NCBI GenBank assembly: GCA_963695085.1
Contig: CAVOFV010000002.1
Span: 1-64,000, forward strand
DNA: 64,000 bases
Source of the DNA: SG8-30 sp963695085
GTDB taxonomy: Bacteria > Pseudomonadota > Gammaproteobacteria > Steroidobacterales > Steroidobacteraceae
Reading direction: 5' to 3'
The notes below the pieces were generated by a model. The model did no database searches. It was not told the DNA's origin and saw nothing but the letters and a program-made list of their open reading frames with translations. The translations under genes were made by a program, and so were the position numbers. Of the stretch, positions 37,134 through 49,211 are shown piece by piece. How positions within the stretch are numbered: position 1 is the stretch's first letter; every line of letters begins with the position of its first letter.

Positions 37134-37868
37134 ATGCAACCTGCAGACCTCGGCCATCACATCTCCCGACGCTTCAACGAGGACCTCGAGAGGCTGCGCA
37201 CGCAAGTGCTGCAGATGGCCGGCTTCGTTGAGCAGCAGCTCGAGCAGGCGGTGCAGGCGCTCATCGAGGGCGACAGCAAGCTCGGCGAGCAGGTCGCTTT
37301 GGGCGACCACAAGGTCAACCAGATGGAGGTCGCCATCGACGAGGAGTGCGGCCGCATCATCGCGATGCGCCAGCCGACCGCCTCCGACCTGCGCATCATC
37401 GTCGCGATCATCAAGACGATCACCGACCTGGAGCGCATCGGCGACGAGGTGGAAAAGGTGGCGCTGATTGCGGCGCGGCTGGCGGGCGCCGACAGCGCGC
37501 AGGAACGCTACCGCGAGCTGCGGCACATTTCCAGGCTGGTCATCGAGCAGGTCCACGACGCGCTGCATGCCTTCGCGCGGCTCGATGCGGACGCTGCCTT
37601 CGCCTGTGCGCGCCGTGACCGGGACGTGGACGTCGAGTACGAGGCCATCCAGCGGCAGAACATCACCTACATGATGGAGGATCCGCGCAACATCACGCGG
37701 GCGATCGACACGATGTGGCTGGTGCGGGCCCTGGAGCGGGTCGGCGACCACGCCAAGAACATCTGCGAGTACGTGGTCTACGCCGTGCACGGCAAGGACA
37801 TCCGCCACCTGTCGCTGGACGACGCCGAGGAGCAGATCCGCGAGTACGTCGCGAGGCGCAACGCGTGA
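37134..37868 (+). CDS. phoU: Phosphate signalling protein PhoU
   Basis: Cytosolic helical protein of 244 residues made of two three-helix PhoU repeats. Metal-binding acidic motifs are visible in each half (NQMEVAIDEECGRII, LRIIVAIIKTITDLERIGDEVEKVA; then YMMEDPRNITRAIDTMWLVRALERVGDHAKNICEYVVY). It links PstSCAB status to PhoR and limits the Pho response. GGAGG lies upstream of the ATG. Its stop overlaps the GTG of the dsbB-like gene. Confidence 0.96.
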   Translation: MQPADLGHHISRRFNEDLERLRTQVLQMAGFVEQQLEQAVQALIEGDSKLGEQVALGDHKVNQMEVAIDEECGRIIAMRQPTASDLRIIVAIIKTITDLERIGDEVEKVALIAARLAGADSAQERYRELRHISRLVIEQVHDALHAFARLDADAAFACARRDRDVDVEYEAIQRQNITYMMEDPRNITRAIDTMWLVRALERVGDHAKNICEYVVYAVHGKDIRHLSLDDAEEQIREYVARRNA

Positions 37869-38374
37869 CGCCGGCGCGCCGCCACGCCAACCTGCTGGGC
37901 GTGGCGGCCTGCGCCGGCGCGCTCGGCTTCGCGTTGTTCGCGCAGTACGGCATGGGACTGACGCCCTGCCACCTGTGCATCTTCCAGCGCGTCGAGGTGC
38001 TGGCGCTGGGGCTCGTGTTCCTGGCGGCGGCGCTGCATGATCCCGCACCGGCCGGCGCGCGCGTCTATGCGACGCTGATCGGCCTGGTCGCCGCGGTCAC
38101 GGCGGCCACCGCCGGGCGCCACGTGTGGATCCAGATGCAACCGGCCGGCTCGGTGCCGGGCTGCGGCGCGGACCTCGACTTCATGCTCGAGGTGTTTCCG
38201 CTGATGGACGTCATCATCAAGGTGTTCAAGGCCGGCGGCGAGTGCGCCAAGGTGGACTTCATGTTCCTCGGCCTGTCCATGCCCGGCTGGGTGCTGGTGT
38301 TTGCGGTGATCGTCGGCGCAGCGGGCGTGTGGGCGAACTGGCGGCTGGGACGGAGCGGGCAGGCACTGCGCTGA
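37865..38374 (+). CDS. dsbB: DsbB-family disulfide bond formation protein B
   Basis: Inner-membrane quinone-linked thiol oxidase of 169 residues with four hydrophobic segments. The first redox pair is CHLC in LTPCHLCIFQRVEV; the second periplasmic pair is Cys in VPGCGADLDFM and GGECAKVDF; PGWVLV closes the fold. It would reoxidise DsbA. It is translationally coupled to phoU by a GTGA overlap, an unusual partner; a periplasmic oxidative-folding need of the pst/porin products is only speculation. Confidence 0.88.
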   Translation: MTPARRHANLLGVAACAGALGFALFAQYGMGLTPCHLCIFQRVEVLALGLVFLAAALHDPAPAGARVYATLIGLVAAVTAATAGRHVWIQMQPAGSVPGCGADLDFMLEVFPLMDVIIKVFKAGGECAKVDFMFLGLSMPGWVLVFAVIVGAAGVWANWRLGRSGQALR

Positions 38375-38393
38375 GCCCTGATCCCTCCCCGGA

Positions 38394-39530
38394 TCACTTG
38401 TCGCGCAGCACCAGCTCCAGCACGCGCGCGTAGGTCTTTGCCAGCGCCTCGATGTCCGCGACCGCGGCGCACTCATTGACCTTGTGGATCGTCTGGTTGA
38501 TGACACCCAGTTCCACGACCTGTGCGCCCATCGGCGCGATGAAGCGTCCGTCGGAGGTGCCGCCGCCGGTCGTGAACCGCACCTCGCGGCCCGCGACCTC
38601 GCGCACGGCCTTTGCGACCGCCTCCGAGAGCAGGCCCGGCGCGGTGTAGAAAGGCAGCCCCGAGACGAACCACTCGAGCGTATAGCGCACGCCGTGGCGC
38701 TCGAGCGTGGCAACGACGGCCTGCTGCAGGCCCTCGAGCGTCTGCGCCGGGGACCAGCGGAAGTTGAAGCGCGCCTTGAGCTCGCCGGGGATCACGTTCG
38801 GCGCGCCGGTGCCGGCCGCGATGTTGGAGACCTGGAAGGTCGTCGGCTGGAAGTTCTCGCTGCCCTCGTCCCACTTGCGCGCGACCAGCTCCGCAAGTGC
38901 CGGCGCGATCACGTGCACCGGGTTGTCGGCCAGCTGCGGGTAGGCGATGTGGCCCTGCACGCCGTGCACCGTCAGCCGCCCGGACAGCGAGCCGCGCCTG
39001 CCGATCTTGGCCGTGTCGCCGAATTCGCGGTCGCTCGACGGCTCGCCGATCAGGCACAGGTCGATGCGCTGGCCGCGCTCGATCAGCGCCTCGACGACGC
39101 GGCGCGTGCCGTCCACGGACGGACCTTCCTCGTCGCTGGTGATGAGGAACGCGATCGTGCCGCGGTGCGCCGGCGTGGCGCGCACGAACTCCTCGACCGC
39201 GATGACCATGGCCGCGAGGCCGGTCTTCATGTCGGCGGCGCCGCGCCCGTACAGGTAACCGTCGCGCACCACGGGGTCGAACGGGTCCGAGTGCCACTCC
39301 TCGAGCGGCCCGCTTGGCACGACGTCGGTGTGGCCGGCAAAGCAGAACACCGGACCGTCGCCGCCGCGCCGCATGGCCCACAGGTTGTCGACCGCGCCGA
39401 AGCGCATGCGCTCGATCTGGAAACCGAGCGGCTCGAGACGCGCGATGATCAGTTCCTGGCAGCCGCCGTCGACCGGGCTGACCGAGGCACGGGCTATCAG
39501 GGCTTTGGCGAGATCGAGCGTTTCTGACAT
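38394..39530 (-). CDS. dapE: Succinyl-diaminopimelate desuccinylase
   Basis: Zinc peptidase-family enzyme of 378 residues that cleaves N-succinyl-L,L-DAP to L,L-DAP and succinate. Ligand and active-site motifs: FCFAGHTDVVPSGP, GRGAADMKTG, LITSDEEGPSVDGT, CLIGEPSS and TTGGTSDGRFI near the C-terminus. Placed between dsbB and pstC on the opposite strand, it splits the pst genes. dapD and dapC lie on the far side of pstB, so the DAP genes flank pstCAB. Confidence 0.96.
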   Translation of the reverse strand: MSETLDLAKALIARASVSPVDGGCQELIIARLEPLGFQIERMRFGAVDNLWAMRRGGDGPVFCFAGHTDVVPSGPLEEWHSDPFDPVVRDGYLYGRGAADMKTGLAAMVIAVEEFVRATPAHRGTIAFLITSDEEGPSVDGTRRVVEALIERGQRIDLCLIGEPSSDREFGDTAKIGRRGSLSGRLTVHGVQGHIAYPQLADNPVHVIAPALAELVARKWDEGSENFQPTTFQVSNIAAGTGAPNVIPGELKARFNFRWSPAQTLEGLQQAVVATLERHGVRYTLEWFVSGLPFYTAPGLLSEAVAKAVREVAGREVRFTTGGGTSDGRFIAPMGAQVVELGVINQTIHKVNECAAVADIEALAKTYARVLELVLRDK

Positions 39531-39633
39531 CTGCCCGACAGGACTCCGGCTGCGGCGCGGCGGAAAAATCGCGGACCTTTATACGGCCCACCACGGCTGC
39601 GGGCAAGCGCTGTCGGCACCCGCCGGAGCGGTC

Positions 39634-39651
39634 CTGTCACGAAGCTGTAAC
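39634..39651 (+). promoter_or_regulatory. Pho box upstream of pstC
   Basis: CTGTCAC-GAAG-CTGTAAC: two near-consensus half-sites with the exact four-base spacer, 92 bases before the pstC ATG and in the dapE-pstC divergent region. The best Pho box in the window. Confidence 0.8.
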
Positions 39652-39743
39652 ATGCCGGGCCTATAAAGACCCGCTTACGCCCGCGGCGGGACCAGCCGCG
39701 CGGCCGGGCACCCGGGCGCAGTGCGGAGGCGGAACCGCTACCG

Positions 39744-41124
<1,381 letters not shown>

Positions 41125-41132
<8 letters not shown>

Positions 41133-42444
41133 TGCACCCGTCATGACGGCCGCCGCCGCCAAGCCCACGGCGCGCACCCGGGCGCTGGTGGAGAAGAGCC
41201 TGCGGCGCCGCTTTCGCGCCGAGCGGCGCTTCCGCGCCTACGGCCTGGTCGCGGTCGCGCTCGGGCTCGGCTTCGTGGCGTTCCTGTTCGCGAGCGTCAT
41301 CTCGACCGGCTGGACGATCTTCCAGCAGACCTATGTGCAGCTGGACATCGGGTACGACGCGGAGGTCATCGACCCGGCGGGTGGGCGGGACCCTGCCGAC
41401 ATCGGGGCCGCCGACTACTCGGCGCTGATCAAGTCCGCGCTGCGCGAGCGGTTTCCCGACGTCGAGGGCCGCGCCGACCTGCGCAGCCTGTACCGGCTGG
41501 CCAGCGACGCCGGCCAGTTCGAGCTGCGCGAGCGCGTCATGGCCGACCCGGCGCTGATCGGCCGCGGCCAGTCCGTGTGGCTGCTCGCCGACGACCGCGT
41601 GGACCTGCTGATGAAGGGGCGCATCGACCGCGCGCTGCCCGCGGACACGCGAGGGCTGGGCGACCGGGAACTCGCGTGGGTCGACGCGCTGGTGGCCGAC
41701 GGCCGGCTCAAGAAGCGCTTCAATCGCGCGTTCTTCACCAACGGCGATTCGCGCGAGCCGGAGCAGGCCGGCGTGCGCGGCGCCGTGGTCGGCTCCTTCT
41801 TCACGCTGCTGGTGACGCTGCTGCTGTCATTTCCGATCGGCGTCGCCGCCGCCGTGTACCTCGAGGAGTTCGCGCCGCAGAACCGCCTGACCGATCTCAT
41901 CGAGGTGAACATCAACAACCTGGCGGCGGTGCCGTCGATCGTGTTCGGCCTGCTGGGACTGGCCGTGTTCATCCAGCTGTTCGGGCTGCCGCGCTCCGCA
42001 CCACTGGTGGGCGGCCTGGTGCTGACGCTGATGACCCTGCCGACCGTGATCATCGCCGGTCGCGCGGCGCTCAAGTCGGTGCCGCCGTCGATCCGCCAGG
42101 CGGCGCTGGGCATGGGCGCGTCGCAGGTGCAGGTGGTGGCGCACCACGTGCTGCCGCTGGCGATGCCGGGCATGCTGACCGGCGCGATCATCGGCATGGC
42201 GCGCGCGCTGGGCGAGTCGGCGCCGCTGCTGATGATCGGCATGGTGGCGTTCATCGTCGACGTGCCGGGCGGCTTCACCGACCCGGCGACGGTGCTGCCG
42301 GTGCAGGTGTACCTGTGGGCGGACAGCCCGGAGCAGGCGTTCCTGGAACGGACCTCGGGCGCGATCATCGTGCTGCTCGGGTTCCTGCTGATCATGAATG
42401 CGACGGCGGTGGCGCTGCGCCAGAAATTCGAGCGACGCTGGTGA
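41125..42444 (+). CDS. pstA: Phosphate ABC transporter permease PstA
   Basis: Inner-membrane permease of 439 residues. The N-terminal extension (about 1-215) holds one transmembrane segment (LGFVAFLFASVISTGWTIF) and a DUF3333-like periplasmic domain. The core has GAVVGSFFTLLVTLLLSFPIGVAAAVYLEEFAP, NINNLAAVPSIVFGLLGLAVFI, the EAA loop SIRQAALGMGASQVQVVAHHVLPLAMPGMLTG and MARALGESAPLLMIG. Overlaps pstC; pstB starts 23 bases later. Confidence 0.95.
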
Positions 42445-42467
42445 GCGGCCGCACAGGAGAGGACCCG

Positions 42468-43334
42468 ATGCCGACGACATCCGACGGCCGCGCCGGCAAG
42501 GCGGCGGCCGGCGCCTCCGGCGGGACGCTGCAGCGCAGCGACTCGGTGCGCAAGACGGTGGGCGAGGCGACCGTCGCCAACCCGGTCATCAGCTGCCGCG
42601 ACGTCAACGTGTACTACGACGACAAGCACGCGATCCGCGACGTGAACCTCGACATCGCGCACAACGAGGTGATCGCGATGATCGGGCCGTCGGGCTGCGG
42701 CAAGAGCACGTTCCTGCGCTGCCTGAACCGCCTCAACGACACGATTCCGTCGGCCCGGTTCTCGGGGACCATCACCCTCGACGGCCAGGACATCTACGAC
42801 AAGGCGCAGGACGCCGTGCAGCTGCGCGCGCGCGTCGGGATGGTGTTCCAGAAGCCGAATCCCTTCCCCAAGTCGGTGTACGAGAACGTCGCCTACGGGC
42901 CGCGCATCCACGGCCTGGCCGGCGACCGCGGCGAGCTGGACGAGATCGTGCAGACCAGCCTGCAGCGCGCCGGGCTGTGGGACGAGGTCAAGGACCGGCT
43001 GGGCCAGGCCGGCACGGCGCTGTCGGGCGGCCAGCAGCAGCGCTTGTGCATCGCGCGCACCATCGCGGTGAACCCGGAAGTCATCCTCATGGACGAGCCG
43101 TGCTCGGCGCTGGACCCGATCGCCACGGCGCGCATCGAGGACCTGATCGACGAACTGAAGCAGAACTACGCGATCTGCATCGTCACGCACTCGATGCAGC
43201 AGGCCGGCCGCGTCTCGCAGCGCACCGCCTACTTCCACCTCGGCGACCTCATCGAGGTCGGCCCGACCGACCGCATCTTCACGAACCCGCGGCACAAGCT
43301 GACGGAAGACTACATTACCGGCCGGTTTGGCTGA
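42468..43334 (+). CDS. pstB: Phosphate ABC transporter ATP-binding protein PstB
   Basis: ATPase of 288 residues. An Ala/Gly-rich N-terminal extension of about 35 residues comes first. Then Walker A GPSGCGKST, Q-loop VGMVFQKPNPFPKSVYENVAYG, signature ALSGGQQQRLCIARTIA, Walker B VILMDEPCSALDP and the switch His in VTHSMQQ. The ending LTEDYITGRFG is typical. GGAGAGGA lies before the ATG at 42468. Last gene of pstCAB; phoU is not downstream as in E. coli. Confidence 0.97.
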   Translation: MPTTSDGRAGKAAAGASGGTLQRSDSVRKTVGEATVANPVISCRDVNVYYDDKHAIRDVNLDIAHNEVIAMIGPSGCGKSTFLRCLNRLNDTIPSARFSGTITLDGQDIYDKAQDAVQLRARVGMVFQKPNPFPKSVYENVAYGPRIHGLAGDRGELDEIVQTSLQRAGLWDEVKDRLGQAGTALSGGQQQRLCIARTIAVNPEVILMDEPCSALDPIATARIEDLIDELKQNYAICIVTHSMQQAGRVSQRTAYFHLGDLIEVGPTDRIFTNPRHKLTEDYITGRFG

Positions 43335-43366
43335 CCTGACCTGTCTGGACGGTGGGTCTTGCGTGC

Positions 43367-43393
43367 CGGTCACGACGGATCGGATCGTGACCG
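43367..43393. terminator. Inverted repeat between converging pstB and dapD
   Basis: CGGTCACGA and TCGTGACCG form a nine-base perfect stem with a nine-base loop. No T-run. The rest of 43335-43568 shows nothing else. Confidence 0.45.
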
Positions 43394-43568
43394 ACCTGGC
43401 GCGGTGACCCCTGGCAGGCAGCAGGCGCGGGCGGGATCCGGCCGGGCCCGGTCGCTCGCTCCAATTAAGTCGCTCGCTCGCCGGGCCACGGCCACCTCGC
43501 CCGCGCCGGGCGACCACCTTCCATCGCGACTGGTCCGGAACGGTCATGTCCCCGGGCGGGGACCCGCG

Positions 43569-44387
<819 letters not shown>

Positions 44388-44396
44388 AGCCAGGCC

Positions 44397-45584
44397 CTAG
44401 CCTTTCGTCAGAAAATCACTTATCCGGTGCGCAGCGTCGGCGCAGGGGCCGGGCAGCGCGACCAGCGAGATGCGCACGCGGCCGCGGCCGGGGTTCACGC
44501 CCTGCACTTCGCGCCCCAGGTACGAGCCCGGCAGCACGCTGACACCGGTGGCGGCGTACAGCGCCCGCGTGAAGGCTTCGTCGTCACCCGGCGTCTTCGG
44601 CCACAGGTAGAACGCGCCCGCCGGCCGCTGCACGTCCAGCACCCCGGCCAGCAGCGGCAGCACGGCGTCGAACTTGGCGCGGTACAGGGCGCGGTTCGCC
44701 GTCACGTGCGTCTCATCCTGCCAGGCCGCCACGCTCGCCAGCTGGGTGGGCACCGGCACGGCGCTGCCGTGGTAGGTGCGGTACAGGTGGAAGGCCTCGA
44801 GCAGCCGCGCATCGCCGGCCACGAATCCCGAGCGCAGGCCCGGCACGCTGGAGCGCTTCGACAGGCTGTGGAACACGACGCAGCGCTCGAACCCGGCGCG
44901 GCCGAGGCGGGCGCTGGCCTCGAGCAGTCCCGGCGGCGGCGCGGCCTCGTCGTCGTAGATCTCCGCGTAGCACTCGTCGCTGGCGACCACGAAACCGTGG
45001 CGGTCCGCCAGTTCGATGGCGCGGCACAGGTACGTGAGGTCCATGACCGCGCCGTTCGGGTTGCCGGGCGAACACAGGAACAGCAGCCGGCAGCGCGCCC
45101 AGGTGGCGGCCGGCACCGCATCGAGGTCGGGCGGCCCGTCGGCGGCCGCCAGGTAGACCGGTTCCGCACCGGCCATCAGCGCCGCGCCTTCGTAGATCTG
45201 GTAGCACGGGTTGGGCATCAGCACCTGCGCGCCGCGCGTCGCATCCACGATCGCCTGCGCAAACGCAAACAGCGCTTCGCGCGTGCCGTTGACCGGCAGC
45301 ACCATGGTCTCCTCGTTCACGGCGCCTGCGCCCAGCGCGAAACGCCGCTCCAGCCAGCGGGCGCAGGCCGCACGCAGTTCCGGCAGCCCGGCGGTCAGCG
45401 GGTAGCCGGCGACGCCGGCCAGCGAGGCGGCCAGCCGTCGCACGATGAACTCCGGCGGCGGGTGCGCGGGCTCGCCGATGGTCATGCGCACCGGCGCGAG
45501 GCCGGCCGGCGGCTCGACGCCGCGCAACAGCCGCGCGAGTCGCTCGAAGGGGTAGGGCTGCAGCCGGGCAAGATGCGGGTTCAT
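44397..45584 (-). CDS. dapC: Succinyldiaminopimelate transaminase DapC
   Basis: PLP-dependent class I/II aminotransferase of 395 residues. Starts MNPHLARLQPYPFERLARLL, typical of the family. Motifs: IGEPAHPPPEFI, GTREALFAFAQAIVD, MPNPCYQIYEGAAL, CSPGNPNGAVMDL, the Schiff-base Lys in HSLSKRSSVPGLRSGFVAG, and GRVRISLVA at the end. It acts between DapD and DapE; the three genes sit within 7 kb. Five bases separate it from glnD. Confidence 0.93.
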   Translation of the reverse strand: MNPHLARLQPYPFERLARLLRGVEPPAGLAPVRMTIGEPAHPPPEFIVRRLAASLAGVAGYPLTAGLPELRAACARWLERRFALGAGAVNEETMVLPVNGTREALFAFAQAIVDATRGAQVLMPNPCYQIYEGAALMAGAEPVYLAAADGPPDLDAVPAATWARCRLLFLCSPGNPNGAVMDLTYLCRAIELADRHGFVVASDECYAEIYDDEAAPPPGLLEASARLGRAGFERCVVFHSLSKRSSVPGLRSGFVAGDARLLEAFHLYRTYHGSAVPVPTQLASVAAWQDETHVTANRALYRAKFDAVLPLLAGVLDVQRPAGAFYLWPKTPGDDEAFTRALYAATGVSVLPGSYLGREVQGVNPGRGRVRISLVALPGPCADAAHRISDFLTKG

Positions 45585-45589
45585 GGCCG

Positions 45590-48301
45590 TCAGGCAGCGT
45601 CGTCGCGCCGGTCCAGGGCGCGCACCAGGGCTGCGGCGAGCGGTGCGTGGCGGGACTCGTCCAGCCGGCGGCCGTGCTCGTCGGTCAGGTAGAAGATGTC
45701 CTCGGCGCGCTCGCCGGCGGTGACGATCTTGGCGCCGTGCAGGTCGACGTGCTCGCGCCACAACACCTGGCCGATCTCGGACAGCAGCCCCGGGCGGTCG
45801 GCCGCGACCAGTTCCATGATGGTGCGGCCGTTGGGCGCGTCGTCGCTGAAGAACACCTGGGTCGCGGTCGTGAACATGCGTACCTGGCGCGGCGCACGGC
45901 GCGTGACCGCCGGCGCGGGCGCTTCGCGCTCGGCGACCACCCGCGCCAGCCGCTCGGCGATCTCGTCGAGCCGGTAGGCCTCCGACAGCGGCGCGCCGTG
46001 ATCATCGAGCACGAAATAGCTGTCGAGGCTGCCGCCGTCGCCGGTCGGCGTGATGCGCGCGTCCACGATGTTGAGCCCCATCTGGTCGATCGCGGCGGTC
46101 GCGCGCGCGAAGCTGTGCCGCCGCCGGTAGGTGTACACGACGATGGCCGTCGCGCCGCCGCGGCCGGGCTTCGGCGACACGGCCACCAGCGGCGCGTGCT
46201 GGTCGCCGCCGCGCCCGCACAGCAGGCCGGTGTGCCAGGCGATCTCCTCCGGCGTGTGGCGCAGGAAGTAGGTCTCGGTGAGTTGCCGCCAGACGCGCTC
46301 CACGTCCGGCGCCGCGATGCCGGCGGCGGCGACCAGCTCGCGCGCCTGCGTCTGGGTCTCGGCGATCAGCTGCTCCTGGTCGATCGGCGTCTCGAGCCCG
46401 CGCCGCAGCGCCTGCTTGGTGCGCTCGTACAGCTGGTCGAGCAGCGACGCCTTCCATGAATTCCACAACTTCGGGTTGGTGCCGCGCAGGTCGGCGACGG
46501 TCAGCACGTACAGGTAGTCGAGGTGCGCCTGGTCGCCGACCAGCCGTGCGAACTCGTTGATGACCTGCGGGTCGGCGATGTCGCGCTTCTGCGCGGTGAT
46601 CGACAGGATCAGGTGGTGGCGGACCAGCCACGCCGCCAGGCGCGCGTCGTAGCGCGACAGGCCCTGCTCCAGGCAGAACGCCTCGGCGTCCACCGCGCCC
46701 AGTTCCGAGTGGTCGCCGCCGCGGCCCTTGGCGAGGTCGTGGAACAGCGCCGCCAGGTAGGCGACCTCCGGCTTCGGCAGGTTGCGGAAGATCTGCGACT
46801 GCTTCGGGAATTCGTGGTCGTAGCGCTCCAGCGCGAAGCGCCGCAGGTTGGACACGACGAACAGCGTGTGCGCGTCCACGGTGTAGGCGTGGAACAGGTC
46901 GTATTGCATGCGGCCGACGACCCGGCCGAAGGCCGGGATGTAGCGGCCGAGCACGCCGTACAGGTTCATGCGGCGCAGTTCGTGGGTCACCCCGGCGGGC
47001 GCCTGCAGGATCTCCATGAACAGGCGGTGCGTGCGCGGGTTCTGCCGGAATTCCTCGTCGATCAGCCACAGGTGCGCGGTGACCAGGCGGATCGTGCCGG
47101 CGCGCACGCCACGCAGGTGCGGGTTGTTCTGCAGGACGACGAACAACTCCAGCAGCGCGGCGGGCTGGCGCAGGAACACGTCCGGCGCAGCGACCTCGAG
47201 GTACTCCTCGCGCTCGCGGAAATGCGGCGTCAGCGGCACCGCCGGCGCGTGACCCGCGGACAGGATGGCCTCGCGGAAGTGCTGCAGCAGCAGCTCGTTG
47301 GCGAGGCTGACGAACATCGCCGTGCGGTAGTAGCGCTGCATGAACTGCTCGACCGCCAGCGTATAGGTCGCATCCTCGTAGCCGAACTGGCGGGCCAGCT
47401 TGATCTGGTGGTCGAACAGCAGGCGGTCCTCGCGGCGCCCGGTCAGCACGTGCAGCGCGAAGCGCACTTTCCACAGGTAGGACTGTGCGACCTGCAGCTG
47501 CGCCACCTCGCGGCGGGTCAGGAAGCCGTGCGCGGCGAGTTCCTCGAAGCTGTCGTTCCCGAAATGGCGCCTGGCCACCCAGGCCACGGTGTGGATGTCG
47601 CGCAGGCCGCCCGGGCTCTGCTTGACGTTCGGCTCCAGGTTGTAGGCCGTGTCGTGGTAGCGGTGGTGGCGGTCGCGTTGCTCGCGCACCTTGGCCTCGA
47701 AGAAGTCGCGTTCGGACCAGACCCGGTCGGGGGCCAGCGCGCGCTGCATCGCCTCGAGCAGCAGCGGCGGTCCGGCCAGCATGCGCGACTCCATCAGCGT
47801 GGTCGCCACGCCGACGTCGGCCAGCGCCTCGCGGCGGCAGTCGTCGATGGTGCGCACGCTGTGGCCGACTTCGAGGCCGATATCCCACAGGAAGGTCAGG
47901 AAGCGCTCGAGGCCGGCCGCCCACGGTGCCGTGCCGGTCTTCGGCAGCAGCACGGTGATGTCGATGTCGGAGTACGGCAGCAGTTCGCCGCGGCCGTAGC
48001 CGCCGACCGCCAGCAGCGCCAGGTCGTTCGCGGTGGTCCCGGTGTGCAGCTGCCAGGCGCGCGTCAGCAGGACGTCGAGCAGCCGGGCGCGATCGTGTAC
48101 CAGCGCTTCGACGGCCTCGTCGGCCAGGAATCGCCCGCGCAGCGCCGCGTCGCCTTCGGCGAGCGCCGCACGGAACGCCTCGACCGGCTGCAGCGCGGCA
48201 TCGAGCCGGTGGCCCAGTCGTTCGAGGTAGTCCCACGGTGCCGGGGGGTTGCGCTCCGCCGCGAGAAGCTCCGGCCCTTCGGGCGGAACGTCGGCGCGCA
48301 T
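45590..48301 (-). CDS. glnD: Bifunctional PII uridylyltransferase / uridylyl-removing enzyme
   Basis: Nitrogen-status sensor of 903 residues that uridylylates PII when glutamine is low and removes UMP when it is high. Domains in order: nucleotidyltransferase with LAVGGYGRGELLPYSDIDITVL; helical linker; HD domain with LAALFHDLAKGRGGDHSELG and VRHHLILS; two C-terminal ACT domains (TAIVVYTYRRRHSFARATAAID; MELVAADRPGLLSEIGQVL) that bind glutamine. Start MRADVPPEGPELL at 48301, two bases after the map stop. Confidence 0.96.
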   Translation of the reverse strand: MRADVPPEGPELLAAERNPPAPWDYLERLGHRLDAALQPVEAFRAALAEGDAALRGRFLADEAVEALVHDRARLLDVLLTRAWQLHTGTTANDLALLAVGGYGRGELLPYSDIDITVLLPKTGTAPWAAGLERFLTFLWDIGLEVGHSVRTIDDCRREALADVGVATTLMESRMLAGPPLLLEAMQRALAPDRVWSERDFFEAKVREQRDRHHRYHDTAYNLEPNVKQSPGGLRDIHTVAWVARRHFGNDSFEELAAHGFLTRREVAQLQVAQSYLWKVRFALHVLTGRREDRLLFDHQIKLARQFGYEDATYTLAVEQFMQRYYRTAMFVSLANELLLQHFREAILSAGHAPAVPLTPHFREREEYLEVAAPDVFLRQPAALLELFVVLQNNPHLRGVRAGTIRLVTAHLWLIDEEFRQNPRTHRLFMEILQAPAGVTHELRRMNLYGVLGRYIPAFGRVVGRMQYDLFHAYTVDAHTLFVVSNLRRFALERYDHEFPKQSQIFRNLPKPEVAYLAALFHDLAKGRGGDHSELGAVDAEAFCLEQGLSRYDARLAAWLVRHHLILSITAQKRDIADPQVINEFARLVGDQAHLDYLYVLTVADLRGTNPKLWNSWKASLLDQLYERTKQALRRGLETPIDQEQLIAETQTQARELVAAAGIAAPDVERVWRQLTETYFLRHTPEEIAWHTGLLCGRGGDQHAPLVAVSPKPGRGGATAIVVYTYRRRHSFARATAAIDQMGLNIVDARITPTGDGGSLDSYFVLDDHGAPLSEAYRLDEIAERLARVVAEREAPAPAVTRRAPRQVRMFTTATQVFFSDDAPNGRTIMELVAADRPGLLSEIGQVLWREHVDLHGAKIVTAGERAEDIFYLTDEHGRRLDESRHAPLAAALVRALDRRDDAA

Positions 48302-48303
48302 GT

Positions 48304-49089
48304 TCAGCGGTCGGCCCGTTCGGCGGCGCCCAGCGTCAGCACCTCCGCCCCGTCGGGCGTGACCAGCAGCGTGTGCTCCCACTGGGCCGACAGCGAATGG
48401 TCTTTGGTGACCACCGTCCAGCCGTCCGGCAGCACCCGCACGTGGCGCTTGCCGGCGTTGATCATCGGCTCGATCGTGAAAGCCATGCCGGCCTCGAGCA
48501 CCAGGCCGGTGCCAGGCTGGCCGTAGTGCAGCACCTGCGGGTCCTCATGGAAGCGACGGCCGATGCCGTGGCCGCAGAATTCGCGGACCACCGAATAGCC
48601 TTGCTCCTCGACGAAGCGCTGGATGGTGTGGCCGATGTCGCCCAGGTGCGCGCCGGGGCGCACGATGCGGATGCCCTCCCACAGCGATTGCTGCGCGATC
48701 CGGCACAGGCGTTCTGCCATCACGGCGGGCTTGCCGACCATGAACATGCGGCTGGAATCGCCGTGGAAGCCGTCCTTGATGACGGTGACGTCGACATTGA
48801 CGATGTCGCCGGCCTTGAGCCGGCGGTCGCCGGGAATGCCGTGGCAGACGACATGGTTGACCGAGGTGCAGATGGACTTCGGAAAGCCCTTGTAATTGAG
48901 CGGGGCCGGGATCGCGTCCTGCCGGCCGACGATGAAGTCGTGGCAGAGCCGGTCGAGTTCCTCGGTCGTGACCCCCGGCTGCACCTCGGGGCCGATCATG
49001 TCCAGGACGTCGGCGGTCAGCCGCCCGGCCACCCGCATGAGCGCCTGTTCCGCGGGCGACTTGATCGAAACGCTGTTTTCGCGGGCCAT
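48304..49089 (-). CDS. map: Methionine aminopeptidase, type I
   Basis: Removes the N-terminal Met from new proteins. About 261 residues. Metal ligands are seen in NVDVTVIKDGFHGDSSRMF (two Asp), FCGHGIGRRFHEDPQV (His), TIEPMI (Glu) and WEHTLLV (Glu). The start is open: 49089 (MARENSVSIKSPAEQ) fits the family best, while in-frame ATGs at 49107 and 49128 would add 6 or 13 residues. First gene of a leftward operon, divergent from rpsB. Confidence 0.95.
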   Translation of the reverse strand: MARENSVSIKSPAEQALMRVAGRLTADVLDMIGPEVQPGVTTEELDRLCHDFIVGRQDAIPAPLNYKGFPKSICTSVNHVVCHGIPGDRRLKAGDIVNVDVTVIKDGFHGDSSRMFMVGKPAVMAERLCRIAQQSLWEGIRIVRPGAHLGDIGHTIQRFVEEQGYSVVREFCGHGIGRRFHEDPQVLHYGQPGTGLVLEAGMAFTIEPMINAGKRHVRVLPDGWTVVTKDHSLSAQWEHTLLVTPDGAEVLTLGAAERADR

Positions 49090-49176
49090 CAGCACAGGCT
49101 GCACCATATCCGGACGGGTAGGACCCATTGTGACCCAGCGGCGGGGTTGAAACGAGGGCCGATCTCGCTTAAGGCA

Positions 49177-49205
49177 TTGTTTCAGCGGGCAAACAATGGT
49201 ATAAA
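49177..49205 (+). promoter_or_regulatory. Sigma-70 promoter of rpsB
   Basis: TTGTTT (49177-49182), a 17-base spacer, and TATAAA (49200-49205), in the map-rpsB divergent region. GCGCGG follows at the expected start, a discriminator seen at stringently controlled promoters. Confidence 0.75.
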
Positions 49206-49211
49206 GCGCGG

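Noticed and set aside
43335..43568. Small gene between pstB and dapD
   Set aside because: No frame with a start, ribosome-binding site and credible composition; only the inverted repeat stands out.
46523..48526. Long plus-strand open frame across glnD
   Set aside because: Antisense shadow of glnD in a GC-rich genome; no motif, no start signal.
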